From positions 62,001-126,000 of the forward strand of contig JAQFVV010013059.1 of NCBI GenBank assembly GCA_028023455.1: a stretch of 64,000 nucleotides of DNA. The letters are read 5' to 3'. The stretch is from Epiperipatus broadwayi. Lineage: Eukaryota; Onychophora; Udeonychophora; Euonychophora; Peripatidae. Both the position numbers and the translations under genes were made by a program. This document shows positions 24,159 through 35,782 of the stretch, in pieces; position 1 is the first letter of the stretch; every line of letters starts with the position of its first letter. The notes below the pieces were generated by a model, which worked only from the letters and a program-made list of their open reading frames with translations, was not told the DNA's origin and made no database searches.

Positions 24159-24555
24159 GAGTAGGCATTAGATAGGAATTTTATGCACAAGCCTTCTGGC
24201 ATCCATTGATTACTCTGTTTAGCACAAGTGGCAATACTGTATGGAGAGTTTTGCTCTGTTTATCAACAATTAATGTGCTAGTATAGGAAATGTGATCATG
24301 TGATGCTTAATGGTTTAACACCAATCCTGCCTAATAGGATAGTAGTGGCTATGGTTGTAAAAGAGCCAAAGACACCAAAATGTATGGATGCTGAACTGAG
24401 TTCAGACCCATATGACTATATAAGCTATTGAGCTTAGGTTGAAAATATTTTTTGTGTTTTCAATTTCATTCTCATAGTTTTGTAGTTAAGTAGAGATGAA
24501 AGGTGGTTGCTAGAGGGTTGCATTAGATCCTAAGATCTACATGCAGTGCTCTCAG

Positions 24556-24614
24556 ATCCAAAGCTCCTCACTGAAGAAGGCCACAAGCCAGAAACTAGTC
24601 TGGGGATATTGGAT
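24556..24614 (+). ncRNA. Candidate type I hammerhead ribozyme, unit 2
   Basis: As unit 1, with inner stem I TCCTCA/TGGGGA (one G-U pair). Core CTGAAGA 24,571-24,577, GAAAC 24,591-24,595, GTC 24,598-24,600. The predicted cut is exactly 456 bases after that of unit 1, so self-cleavage of a multimeric transcript would release 456-nt monomers. Confidence 0.62.
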
Positions 24615-24992
24615 GAGTAGGCATTAGATAGGGATTTTATGCACAAGCCTTCTGGCATCCATTGATTACTCTGTTTAGCACAGGTGGCAATACTGTATGG
24701 AGAGTTTTGCTCTGTTTATCAACAATTAATGTGCTAGTATAGGAAATGTGATCATGTGATGCTTAATGGTTTAGAATAGTGGTGGCTATGGTTGTAAAAG
24801 AGCCAAAGACACCAAAATGTATGGGTGATGAACTGAGTTCAGACCCATATGACTATATAAGCTATAGAGCTTAGATTGAAAATATTTTTTGTGTTTTCAA
24901 TTTCATTCTCATAGTTTTGTAGTTAAGTAGAGATAAAAGATGGTTGCTAGAGGGTTGCATTAGATCCTAAGATCTAGATGCAGTGCTCTCAG

Positions 24993-25051
24993 ATCCAAAG
25001 CTCCTCACTGAAGAAGGCCACAAGCCAGAAACTAGTCTGGGGATATTGGAT
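24993..25051 (+). ncRNA. Candidate type I hammerhead ribozyme, unit 3
   Basis: Same fold as unit 2. Core CTGAAGA 25,008-25,014, GAAAC 25,028-25,032, GTC 25,035-25,037, outer stem closing at TTGGAT 25,046-25,051. The spacing to unit 2 is 437 because of the deletion near 24,770. Confidence 0.6.
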
Positions 25052-25154
25052 GAGTAGGCATTAGATAGGGATTTTATGCACAAGCCTTCTGGCATCCATT
25101 GATTACTCTGTTTAGCACAGGTGACAATACTGTACGGAGAGTTTTGCTCTGTTT

Positions 25155-25168
25155 ATATGCAAATCATT
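25155..25168. repeat. Target-site duplication, right copy
   Basis: Exact repeat of 23,443-23,456. Confidence 0.8.
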
Positions 25169-25169
25169 C

Positions 25170-25565
25170 ATATATTCTCATTTGAATTCAGAGGTATAGT
25201 GATGAAAACGAAAGCCAAAGATTAATCTGGCAAGACCGATCCTAGAACATCCTGTGATCTTTCAAGAGACTAGCCATTCGATTACTATTGATGATGATGA
25301 TCAATTTATTATTTGATTGAACTGATCGTTATTAGGGGAGTCACTTTATATGTACAAACCACCTTTTTATAACTTCCCTTGACATATATAGATGAAAAGA
25401 GTTAAGGGAATTATACATATATTGCTCTCTGAGGTTTGCCTCAACGATAGAGTGATGAAATTGAAATCTTAATCTATCATTACTTATCCTGTCTATCTCG
25501 TAATCTTTCGAGCGATTAACCATTCGATTACTATTATTGTAGATATATACATACACAGACATATA
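25170..25565. repeat. Diverged local duplication, period about 235 bp
   Basis: GACTAGCCATTCGATTACTA (about 25,270) recurs as GATTAACCATTCGATTACTA (about 25,514), with similar flanking order (GTGATGAAA..., ATCTTTCRAG...). The segment around GATGATGATCA-TTATTATTTG at about 25,295 also resembles 23,355-23,440 on the other side of the array. So the array landed in one member of an older local repeat. Confidence 0.55.
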
Positions 25566-26194
25566 TATACATATGGTGGCTGCCAGTTTTATTTTAAAAA
25601 CATCAATTAACTTACTTTTTAATTAAGAAAAATGACAAGAAATGTATTTATGTTTCAACTAAAAAAAATTGAAAGGAAAGTCAAATATTTTTTTGACTAG
25701 ATTGACACCTGCGTGCGAGTGGACTTGCTTTTAAAACGTGTCTTTTTTCTTCCTCTTTTTTTTATTTTATTATTACTGGGCATTCATTTATGCTCATTTT
25801 AGTAGCAGTTTGAATAGAGGACTGGAAGATAATAACGTTTTACCAGGAAGCTTATAAACACTTGATGTTTAAGATAAACACAATCAAGATAGGAGAATTA
25901 TTGTCCTATATGTGAGAAAAATATATTTGATTGAGTTGAGCAAATAGAATTTCATTTTAAAATTGAGGGTGTTTTGATTGGTAATTGAACTAGCCCTCTT
26001 ATTAACAGAATTATTAACTTTTGCTAAGAAATCGAAGCTTGGGACTGGTACATCTCACATGGTATTGTTATTCCTCTCCTAATATTGATTGTAAAAGATA
26101 GTTACTGGCAAGACCCCGAGCTGTGCTTTCGGGTATTTGGAATCTCTCAATTTTGTTTTTAAGTAAAAAAACAGAGAAAGGAAGGAAAACAAGA

Positions 26195-26375
26195 AAAAGA
26201 TCATGTGACTGTCATGTGATCAATACAGTTTTAATGGAAACTCTGCCCTAAAAAGTGCTCCCGGCAATAAAATTTTCAAGATCCATTTTTACTACTCCAA
26301 AATGTTGATAGGGACTTACTAGTTGGAGAGCGCTTCATGTGCGAATTGTTCCCCTCCCCATCAAATATGGCGACA
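26195..26375 (+). promoter_or_regulatory. Candidate host promoter with paired TCATGTGA motifs
   Basis: Two TCATGTGA octamers (26,201-26,208 and 26,212-26,219) sit 11 bp apart, one helical turn, which suits bHLH-zip factors of the MITF/USF type. About 150 bp downstream, AAATATGGCGACAGTGG resembles the AANATGGCG (YY1-like) motif that in many animals overlaps a start site and initiator ATG. CpG is locally higher than the surroundings. All inferred from motifs. Confidence 0.35.
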
Positions 26376-26610
26376 GTGGTGACAAGCCTTGCAGTGAGTG
26401 TCCAACTAATGATATTGATTGATAAAGACTTTGGACACTTGTTTCTGCAGATGTTCGGCATGGACAGAATCGATAGACATTGAAGTTACTAGCATCTGTG
26501 CAGAATGGAATGGGGAACAAAAAATCAATAAAAATCCCATAGTTTTGGATAAAGATCTTATGAGCTTCTTTAGTATGAGGTTTGAAACAAAGGATCATCG
26601 GAGTGCATAA
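26367..26610 (+). other. Possible host first exon(s), unrecognised protein
   Basis: ATG at 26,367 opens a 40-codon frame starting MATVVTSLAVS that ends at 26,489. A second frame, 26,419-26,610, reads a plausible globular stretch (AWTESIDIEVTSICAEWNGE, then VLDKDLMSFFSMRFETKDH). A donor-like GTGAGT at 26,394 and an acceptor TTTCTGCAG ending at 26,450 would give a 57-bp intron, but joining there puts the second exon in the wrong frame. Either the exon structure differs from this, or it is a broken gene or chance. I do not recognise the product. Confidence 0.25.
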
Positions 26611-26871
26611 TCACACATTGGTACAACTGTAACAATTATTGATAAAGTGTCAAATGTTTGATTTTGGCAAGAATTAAAGTGATAAGATTTGCTTTATTAC
26701 TGTTGTTTAAATTCTTTGCATTTTTTTAGCTTATTTAAAATTTTGATTTAAAGTAATTAGATTAACATTTTTTTTGTTAAACGAGATTTGTATACACACA
26801 TATTTTTATATAACCACTTTTGAATATATGCATACACAAACATATGTATCCACCTTTGAATATGTAGACTC

Positions 26872-26990
26872 TCACGCGGTTTGGTGCAGTTAATAGAGCG
26901 GACGACTTGAGATTGGAAGGTTCCAGGATTCATTCTGGCGCTCGATCTTCTAATGAACTCCCGTCCAATAAAACTCTTAGCATTTTTTTT
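26872..26990 (+). repeat. tRNA-derived SINE, single copy
   Basis: GGTTTGGTGCAGTTAATAGA resembles an A box, GGTTCCAGGATTCATTCTGG covers a decayed B box, and the body ends at a T-rich tract near 26,980. It differs from S1-S3. Confidence 0.5.
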
Positions 26991-29560
26991 TTATGCACGC
27001 ATAGCTATGAATACGATTTTATTCTATCAAATAATTTTACTTAACGCAAATAAATAAATATTATTCAGGTTTAGCAATCAAGCATATTACATTCTATAAC
27101 AAAGGCAGATTGAACTAAGGTAAAAGGGTACATCAACTATGCCAAAAGTACACTTTATCAGAATTAATTATAGCTTGCTATTAGGTGTCTTTAATTGCCT
27201 GGAAAAAAATAGAGATAGCATATATATGTAATTTGTTAATAAACATTAGAGTCTGACCACTTAGTATATTTATACACAAACATTTGATCTATGTTTAATG
27301 GTTTTAAAATCTTATGAGGATAATTCAAAGTATTGTGGATTAATTTAACTTTACATATTATTTAAATTATAACATGTAATATCCCACTAAGTGTTTTATT
27401 TATACCAGAATAATATCCGAGTCACTCAATTACAACACACAACCCAATAAATAAATTGTTTATTATAGCTTTTTTACAATAATAAAAATATTCAGTAGTT
27501 TAAATACAAAAGTTTGCCTCTATCATATTTCATGAATCTCAATATTTAGTTGTTGATGACACATCTAATTCCTGAAAGGAAGGCTCATTTTGAACCCTGA
27601 CACATCCAGCTCGTGAGTGGCTTGTCTTATGTACAAGAATATCAGTAGTTAACAGCTCTCTGCTCCAGGCTTGAGTGTGCCTCATTGCATTCTATAAAAG
27701 TAGTAAATAAAATTATTGTCATCTGTTATCTGTCAGTTGCCTGAAGTTATCAAACTACCCTCTCAAATGGACTTCCACCAGATAGCAATACCCCATCCTT
27801 AAATGGAAACAATCAAATGCACTAAGCAAACTTTTCAATTGCCTGTTTATGCAATTGACTATTTATATACTTTCATTATAATTTCATAGACCAGCTTTAT
27901 TAGATGTTCAATCCAATTTTGAAATATTATAATTTGGACAAATTCATTACTTAATGACGAATTTAGACTGAATTCACCACATTCTCTTCCCTGGGCAAAA
28001 GTTAGTTTTGAAGTTTATAGTTTTTAAGAGAGCTTGATTAATGTATAAGACATCTTTATGCCCCAAGGTTTAGTTTTGTTCTAGCATTATTAAGACTGGT
28101 TCATTATCAGGTCTGGCTTCATTATAATCATCAGATCTCATTTCTATTCAACTGGTTTTATTTCATTGTCAAGACTGGTTTCATCATCATCATATCTAGT
28201 TTCAACATTTGATCTGTTTTTGTAATCTGGTCTTTGCATCTAAGTTTTGGACAACCACTATATGCATAATTTTTGTATTTATCATTGTCATTAGAATTCA
28301 TTTGCTAACTCCATTTGGAAATACAGTATAATACTTGGGTATGAAACAGGATTTCAATAATTTCATAATTGTTTTTGTGATGAAACTAATTAGGCCCAAG
28401 AATTGACAGATTTGTCCTAAGAGATCAACTTCTGCCTGAGACAGTGCTGGTGTAGTATCATCAGTTGGTCCAGATCACCATCTTCCACACATATATACAA
28501 TCAGTGCACAGTTTATATTAAGTTAGAAAATCTTCAAACTTTAATGGAGAAGCTTTAATCTTTTTCACCCTCTATATCATTGAAAATCCAAAGATGGAAC
28601 ATGTTGATGCCAATATTATTGTCATACCCTTGCTGACATTAAGTCACCCTGACCTCTCACATATAGGACTTTTATGTGCCCATTTAAATACACAGAAGAG
28701 AGATGATCAGAATACAGGCTGAATATGTAATATTTAAATGCATGTTCATTGTCTATACTAAATTTAATGTAATTAGAATGACTTTCAAGCTCCCTACAGC
28801 TATCTGCTCCATCTTATGCAACCAACACACATTACCATATACATGGGAAAAATATAAATTTCTTTCAATAAGGTGTGCATAAATATCCTATTCATTATTA
28901 CAAAAACTGGCAACTGGAATCGCATCATAAAACCTCACACTATTTAAAACATTGCCTGTATGTGGCTTGTTAAATAAGAGTGACCACCTAGAGCCATCAC
29001 TTAGCCACAAAGTATTACAGAAAACAACATTAGATGGTTGACTATCATGTACTTTAGACGCTGATATCACAAGAACATTGTGACATGGGTTAAATATAAT
29101 AACCTATTATAGTTAAATATAATAACCTATTATAATTATCCCACAATTTGAATCTACGATTCTTGACTCCTGTCACTATGAAGAGATTTAGAAGACTGTA
29201 GTTAACTTTTAAGATTAAGTTATCACAACATTATCTCAAAGAGGATTTCACATTTTCTTGTAGATATTTGGTAAAATACTGGTCATTAATAATATGAAAA
29301 TTTTTCTCTGAGTTAGGATCCTGAGCTTTATCATAAAATGAACTGCCATCTTGACTAGACATGGATTGCAATATTCCACTTAGCTTATGCCTCAATATCA
29401 TATCCTTCTTTATTTTGTTTGATTAGGATATTTATAAAAAAATTTTTTTAGGGTTATATGAAAGTGAAAATTTCTCTCAGTGTATTTACTTCTTTTTCCC
29501 CTTGGTTTCGTATGTCTTATGAGTTTGCAAAGATTTCTTAAATCTTGTTTTACAATAGAG
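26991..29560. other. Intergenic DNA, no gene recognised
   Basis: Composition is slightly less AT-rich from 27,600 to 29,500. A 60-codon minus-strand frame at 28,888-29,070 (rich in S, N and F) has plausible amino-acid balance but no motif I know. A short direct repeat ATAATAACCTATTATA lies near 29,100-29,130. A decayed element is possible. Confidence 0.4.
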
Positions 29561-29930
29561 TTTATTACATTCAAATATCAGCCTTTCAAGCTAATTGTGC
29601 ATGCTCTTTTTGAAAGTGTTAATAATAAATGAATATTTTCCCCTCCAATACAAGATATAGTATTTATGCAGGAATAAAATGAATCACTTATTTCTACAAC
29701 TCAAATGCTTATATATGAGCAAATCTGAAGTACTGGCAAAGAAAGCATGTAGGAATAAGTGATTCATTTTATTCCTGCATAAATACTGTATCTTGTATTG
29801 GAGGGGAAAGTATTCATTTATTATTAACACTCGCAAAAAGTGCATGCACAATTAGCTTTAAAGGCTGATATTTGAATGTAATACAATTGTAAACATGCAC
29901 TATATAAAAATAAATGCTTATTTAAATAGT
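29560..29930. repeat. Foldback element X, copy 1
   Basis: Left arm ATTACATTCAAATATCAGCC, then TTTCAAGCTAATTGTGCATG, then CCCCTCCAATACAAGATATA and TATGCAGGAATAAAATGAAT. The right arm is the complement, ending in GGCTGATATTTGAATGTAAT near 29,882. The loop is about 70 bp. The block after the right arm (ACAATTGTAAACATG..., AAAAATAAATGCT) is shared with copy 2 at 34,762-35,107, so the element extends past the inverted repeat. Confidence 0.8.
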
Positions 29931-30303
29931 GTTTATTATAAGATAACCAGCATAAGCATTAGCTTGTATAAGATGTTGCATCTAATCTGTAGTCACACTT
30001 ATTATAACAATACTCATAATTTATGTTGTGTGAAATAATTATTATTTTCTGTTACAAATGAATACTTAGGACATTTAACTTTAGTATTATGGATTATTTG
30101 ATGGTTCATGAAATCTTTACATTAGTTATCTCCCCTTTATCATCTGCATATTTTAACTCTTTAACTACTTTATGATGTTCTTTGTTTTGATGATTATTTA
30201 AGCCTCCCATAACTTAGTTTGCCTTCAAGGTATTGAGAGCTACAGTCTGTATCATATGGTTTGTTTGCTCTTTTAATAAATTTAATATTTTTATAAATAT
30301 TAT

Positions 30304-30571
30304 TAATATATAGGGTATATGAGCACAGACTTTCAGATGACCCATCACTCTCCACTCTATCTAATAACACTGATACACTCAAGCACATATATGCTGAAAA
30401 GATAAATAATCACCAATATACATATTTCATGCTAAACCAGCAATCATGAAATATGTATATTGGTGATTATTTATCTTTTCAGCATATATGTGCTTGAGTG
30501 TATCAGTGTTATTAGATAGAGTGGAGAGTGATGGATCATGTAAAAGTCTGTGCTCATATACCCTATATATT
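30304..30571. repeat. Foldback of a tRNA-derived SINE (S2)
   Basis: Arms of about 120 bp, almost identical. Outer end GGGTATATGAGCACAGAC, inner block AGATAAATAATCACCAATAT, loop about 20 bp. The outer arm matches S2 (GGAGAGT, GAAAGTCTG, GTGCTCATATACCC in place of the B box). A head-to-head copy of the same SINE. Confidence 0.8.
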
Positions 30572-30929
30572 ACATATATAGATACAGGTATATAATTATT
30601 AAGCCTGTGTTTCAGTTATAAATATTATTATGAAATATTTTTGTGTGTTTATACAAAATTATATATAAGTATTTTTTCACATTAATTAGTTATAGTGTTA
30701 AAATATTTCAAAAAGAAAAACTTTTTTTCTAAAAAAACTAAGAGACAACATTATGAAATAACAAGTATCTATGGTTCACAAACTGGTTTGTATAGTCAAT
30801 ACAAAACTAATTTATAGAATAATTTTTTCTCTCTCTCTTCCTATTTTTTTGTAGTTGGAATAATCATACCCATATATTATTATTACTATTACTATTATCA
30901 TTATTGGTGATCATCTATCTTTTTGACAT

Positions 30930-31030
30930 TATGTTGTCATGATTACTGGTTATATTGGATAAAGTGGATGACTGTAGGGAGCTTAAAAACCTGGGTTCAA
31001 ATCCCCTTTAATTACATCTAGATTACTTAT
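30930..31030 (+). repeat. tRNA-derived SINE S2 copy
   Basis: TTGGATAAAGTGGATGACTG is followed by AAACCTGGGTTCAAATCCCC, which contains a near-perfect B box. Confidence 0.55.
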
Positions 31031-31436
31031 ATACATTATACTTGTATTTCAATATTATTTTTGTTGTTATTATTATTCAAAAATATAAAAATTGTCAATT
31101 AGAGAAGTCCACTAGTCTTAATTTTGACTTTTCATCAGCTACTATTGCATTTATAAAATGGTATGACATCAAATGTAAGATCAAGGAAGCCTAGTATATA
31201 GCTAATAACTCCATACTGTAAACTAAAAGAAATCATGCTTATGTCTCTCCAAGAAGTGGACTTTTTTAATTCACAATTTGAATATTTTTGAATATCTGTC
31301 ACTTATATATTTTATCTTTTCCCACATAACACTTTGGCTATGATTATGAGGATATAGAAAATCCTTGCAAGTGCTAAGCCACCTTGATATTATAAATCTC
31401 ATTTTAGCTTCATCTTTAACTGTATGTCAGTTCATA

Positions 31437-31713
<277 letters not shown>

Positions 31714-31740
31714 TAATTGGTATATTATTGGTATTTAATT

Positions 31741-32753
31741 ATGAGTAGTTCTAATATTTTACATTGCTTTTATCAAAATGTAAGTGGATTATGTACTAAG
31801 ACATTTAATTTAAAAACTTCATCTATTATTGAAAATTATGATATTATAATGCTTACTGAAACTTGGCTTACTGCGAAATTTAAAAATAATGTTTTGTTTG
31901 ATGATAGATATACTGTTTTGAGACAGGACAGAGATCCTAATATTGCTGACAGGGGAGGAGGCACATTGATTGCTCTTAGATCTCAATTGGAATTTAAGTT
32001 GCATAAAGTTATATTGTGTTCTAATGAATCAATTTGGGTAGAGGTTAATTTTAGATATGCTAAAATACTTATGGGGAATATATATTTATACATCCTGGTA
32101 TATCTAATAAAGAGTTTGATTTAATTTTAACTGATATAGAATTATATCTTATAAATTATCCACATTATATAATGATTACAGGTGATTTTAATACCCCAGA
32201 ATTTTTGAATAATCAAACACTTTCATCTAAAGCAATGAGATTAAAGAATTTTGTTACTCTTTTAAATCTTATACAAAATAATACTTCTTTAAATTGTAAT
32301 AATAGAACATTGGATTTAATTTTTATTAACTTTAGTGATGTTGGTTGTTATACATCTAAGTTTCCTCTTGTTAAAGTTGATGTTCATCATCCTCCAATTG
32401 AAATTTTAATACCTATTCATGGAAAAAGAGAGTGTATATATTTTTCATTAATTAGAGATTATGGTAAGGCTAATTTTTTGGGTCTGCATATAGCACTTCA
32501 GGATTGTAAATGGTTATCTGTCTATAATTCAAAATCTGCTAATGAAGCCATGGATGTATTTGTGGATATATTGCAGTTTTATATATCTAAATATGTGCCA
32601 ATTCGTATAGGGAAAAAGCTTAAATATCCTATTTGGTATTCAAATAAATTAAAACTGATTTTAAAAAGGAAATATAGATTTCATAAATTATTTAAAAAAA
32701 TAGGTTGTTATATTTGTTATAATAATTTTGTTAACTTTAGATATTTATCTTAA
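31741..32753 (+). pseudogene. LINE-A apurinic-like endonuclease part of ORF2
   Basis: Would nick target DNA to prime reverse transcription. The first frame (31,741-32,124) has YQNVSGL (Asn motif), MLTETWL (catalytic Glu) and RGGGTLIAL. A one-base shift near 32,090 moves the frame to 32,172-32,753, which continues with ITGDFNTPEF (catalytic D/N), LDLIFIN and DVHHPPIEI (the SDHxP-type His site in its HHPP form). The start at 31,741 is the first ATG after the ATT tract and just precedes the Asn motif. Confidence 0.85.
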
Positions 32754-32792
32754 AAAAATGAGAGAAAAGATTTCAATACTTGTATTGTTAGT

Positions 32793-33977
32793 ATGGAAGC
32801 ATCACTTTTAGCTCGACCTAAAGAGTTTTGGAAAATTATGAAGGATTTTGATATTAATAAATGTAAAAGGCCAATAGGTTCATCTTTAATGCCTGATATT
32901 AATAAATTTTACGATTATTTTTCAATGTTGGGTAGATGTATTTTTAATGAGATAAATGATGTGGATGATAACAGAGACAGGGACATTTTAGGATATGACA
33001 TTAGAATAGGATTTATAACTAAAGAAGATATTAAAAAAGCTGTTAATCAAATAAATATAAATTCTAGTCCTGGTTTTGATAATATTCCTGCATTCTTAAT
33101 AAAAGGTTGTGTGGAGATTCTGTCATGTCCTCTGGAATATATCTTTAACCTTTCAATTGAAACAGGCATTTTCCCTTCATACTTGAAAATTACTAAAGTT
33201 ATACCAATACATAAAAAAGGATCTCATTCTGAAGTTTCTAACTATAGGCCAATCTCAGTTTTATCTATTTTTTCAAAAATATTTGAGAAGTGTATATATA
33301 ATAGTATTATTGGTCAAGTTAATTCATTGGTTTTAAGTTTTCAACATGGATTTTTACCATGTAGATCTGTTGAGACAAATTTATTAACTATACATGATCA
33401 TATTGCCCATTCTTTAAATAATCATGCACAACTTGATGTAATTTATTTTGATTTAAGTAGAGCTTTTGATAGAGTTATTCATTCTAAACTTTTAAGTAAA
33501 ATGTCTGATATGGGTTTTTCATTGAATTTGTTAAATTTGTTTATGTCATTTTTGCAAAATAGACCTTCTTTTATTAAATGTAATAATAATGTTTCACACG
33601 CTTATGTTAATGAATTAAGTGTTCCACAAGGTAGTGTATTGGCATCATTGTTGTTTGCAATATATATGAATGATTTGGATAGATATATAATAAAGGATAG
33701 TCTATTATCATATGCTGATGATTGTAAAATATTTAAATTAATTACTTGTTATAAGGACCATTTACAGCTTCAATCTTATATAGATAGCTTTTCTGAATGG
33801 TGTTTAAAGAATAACATGCATATAAATATAGAAAAATGTTGTGCTGTTACATATACAAGGAAAGTTCAATACTATATGGACTCATATTATATAAATAATA
33901 AAACTATTGAATATAAAAATATTATAAAGATCTTGGAATATGGTTTGATCAAAATGGATCTTTTACAACTCATGTAG
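32793..33977 (+). pseudogene. LINE-A reverse transcriptase core
   Basis: 394 codons. Motifs in order: VIPIHKKG with NYRPISVLSIFSKIFE (fingers), QHGFLPCRSVETNLL, DVIYFDLSRAFDRV (motif A, first catalytic Asp), SVPQGSVLASLLFAIYMNDL (motif B), LLSYADDCKIFKLI (motif C, both catalytic Asp intact). A frameshift near 33,930 cuts off the thumb, which continues at 34,007. The N-terminal side is joined to the endonuclease by a shift near 32,750. Confidence 0.9.
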
Positions 33978-34006
33978 ATAATATTTTATGTAATGCCAAT
34001 AAAATA

Positions 34007-34489
34007 ATGTGTCTTATTCTTCGTAATGGACGTTATTTTAATATTTTTATTAAAATACAATTGTTTAAAACACTTGTACTTCCTATAATGGAATATGGCT
34101 CAATAATATGGAACTCAAATAAGTTATCTCATATAGATAAATTGCAATCAATATACAATAAATTCAGTAATATAATTAATGCAAAAGATGTTTGTATAAA
34201 TTTGTTTCATAGAAGAGTGATTCGTGATATGAAATTTTTTTATTTAATCATTCATGGAAAAATTTACTTACATAATTGTATTTCAAAGATATTAATAAGA
34301 GTTCCTCATGTATATACAAGGAATAAGGATTTATTTAGTATTGATAAATATAAATGTGAAACTTTATATTTAGCTGCATTATACAGATTACCAAATTTTT
34401 CTAATATGTATTTTAATGATATTGATATATTTTTAGTAGATCTAAAGACATTTGTTAAGGAAACAACAATTACTTTGTCAAATATTTAA
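34007..34489 (+). pseudogene. LINE-A ORF2 C-terminal region
   Basis: 160 codons: FKTLVLPIMEYGSIIWN, then LQSIYNKFSN and LFHRRVIRDMKFFY, matching the LINE-B C-terminus at 38,012-38,527. Ends with a TAA at 34,487. No zinc knuckle. Confidence 0.8.
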
Positions 34490-34697
34490 GGTTACTCTCT
34501 ATATAATCAGATTGGGAGTAACATTAATTTTTGTGATATTTTTAATTTTAAATATTGTTTTTAATTTTAAATATTGTTTTATTATGTAAACATTTATATT
34601 TTCATTTTATGTCATATGTATTATCTTCCTTTTTATTGTAATGTGCAAATTGTAATTGGCTTTATGCTGTTGTTTAGCACTTAAATAAATAAATTGA

Positions 34698-34698
34698 A

Positions 34699-34761
<63 letters not shown>
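34698..34761 (+). repeat. (ATT)n tail of LINE-A
   Basis: About 21 ATT units after the polyadenylation-like AATAAATAAA sequence. Confidence 0.9.
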
Positions 34762-35536
<775 letters not shown>

Positions 35537-35782
35537 GAATAATTCTAAGTCTTCTTGCTTTTATGTTTCTGTTTCTGCACATAAACATAATGAAAAATAC
35601 CCCCCAATTTAAGGCCTTGCGGTGCTTCCATTTCTTTTTTTTATGGATCTCTGGCTAGTTCTCTAAGGTTTTAAGATAATTTATTTTGTTTTACTATCTA
35701 TTTTATTTTATTTATTTATTTATTTTTATTTATCACTTTTTTTTCTCTTTTTGGTTTTATTTGTGTTGTTTCTATTATCTTT

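Larger units (their letters stand above)
23457..25154 (+). mobile_element. Retrozyme-like composite array: inverted partial copy plus three 456-bp direct units
   Basis: From 23,457 to about 23,806 the sequence is an inverted partial copy. It switches to direct orientation at about 23,806-23,808 with a TCA microhomology. Direct units start at TCAACAATTAATGTGCTAGT (23,807; 24,263; 24,719), an exact 456-bp period; the third lacks about 20 bp after TGGTTTA. The array ends in GGAGAGTTTTGCTCTGTTT, the 3' terminus also seen in other family members. The inverted part crosses a unit boundary, so the template was a multimer or a circle. No unit has a meaningful open frame. Each direct unit has a hammerhead-like fold (separate entries). 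Tandem non-coding units of a few hundred bases with a type I hammerhead and no protein are the known hallmark of animal retrozymes. A satellite or a solo PLE-arm family are the alternatives. Confidence 0.75.
31714..34761 (+). mobile_element. LINE-A, Jockey/CR1-group non-LTR retrotransposon, near full-length ORF2
   Basis: Endonuclease, reverse transcriptase and C-terminal region are all present in order on the plus strand, then a 3' region ending AATAAATAAATTGAAATT and an ATT tail (34,698-34,761). Its 5' side abuts a pure ATT tract. I see no separate ORF1. Three frameshifts interrupt ORF2 (near 32,090, 32,750 and 33,930), so the copy is inactive but not old. The C-terminal part has the LVLPIMEYGSIIWN motif typical of this group. 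Closest named clade unknown; it is related to LINE-B downstream. Confidence 0.9.

Noticed and set aside
23457-25154. CRISPR array or ordinary satellite
   Set aside because: Units of 456 bp have no spacers. A pure satellite does not explain the target duplication, the inverted first copy, or single truncated copies elsewhere with the same 3' end.
26394-26450. 57-bp intron joining 26,367-26,393 to the 26,451 exon
   Set aside because: Donor and acceptor look good, but the join leaves the downstream long frame out of phase and hits a stop after 11 codons.
28888-29070. 60-codon minus-strand frame
   Set aside because: Amino-acid balance is plausible but there is no recognisable family and no open extension on either side.
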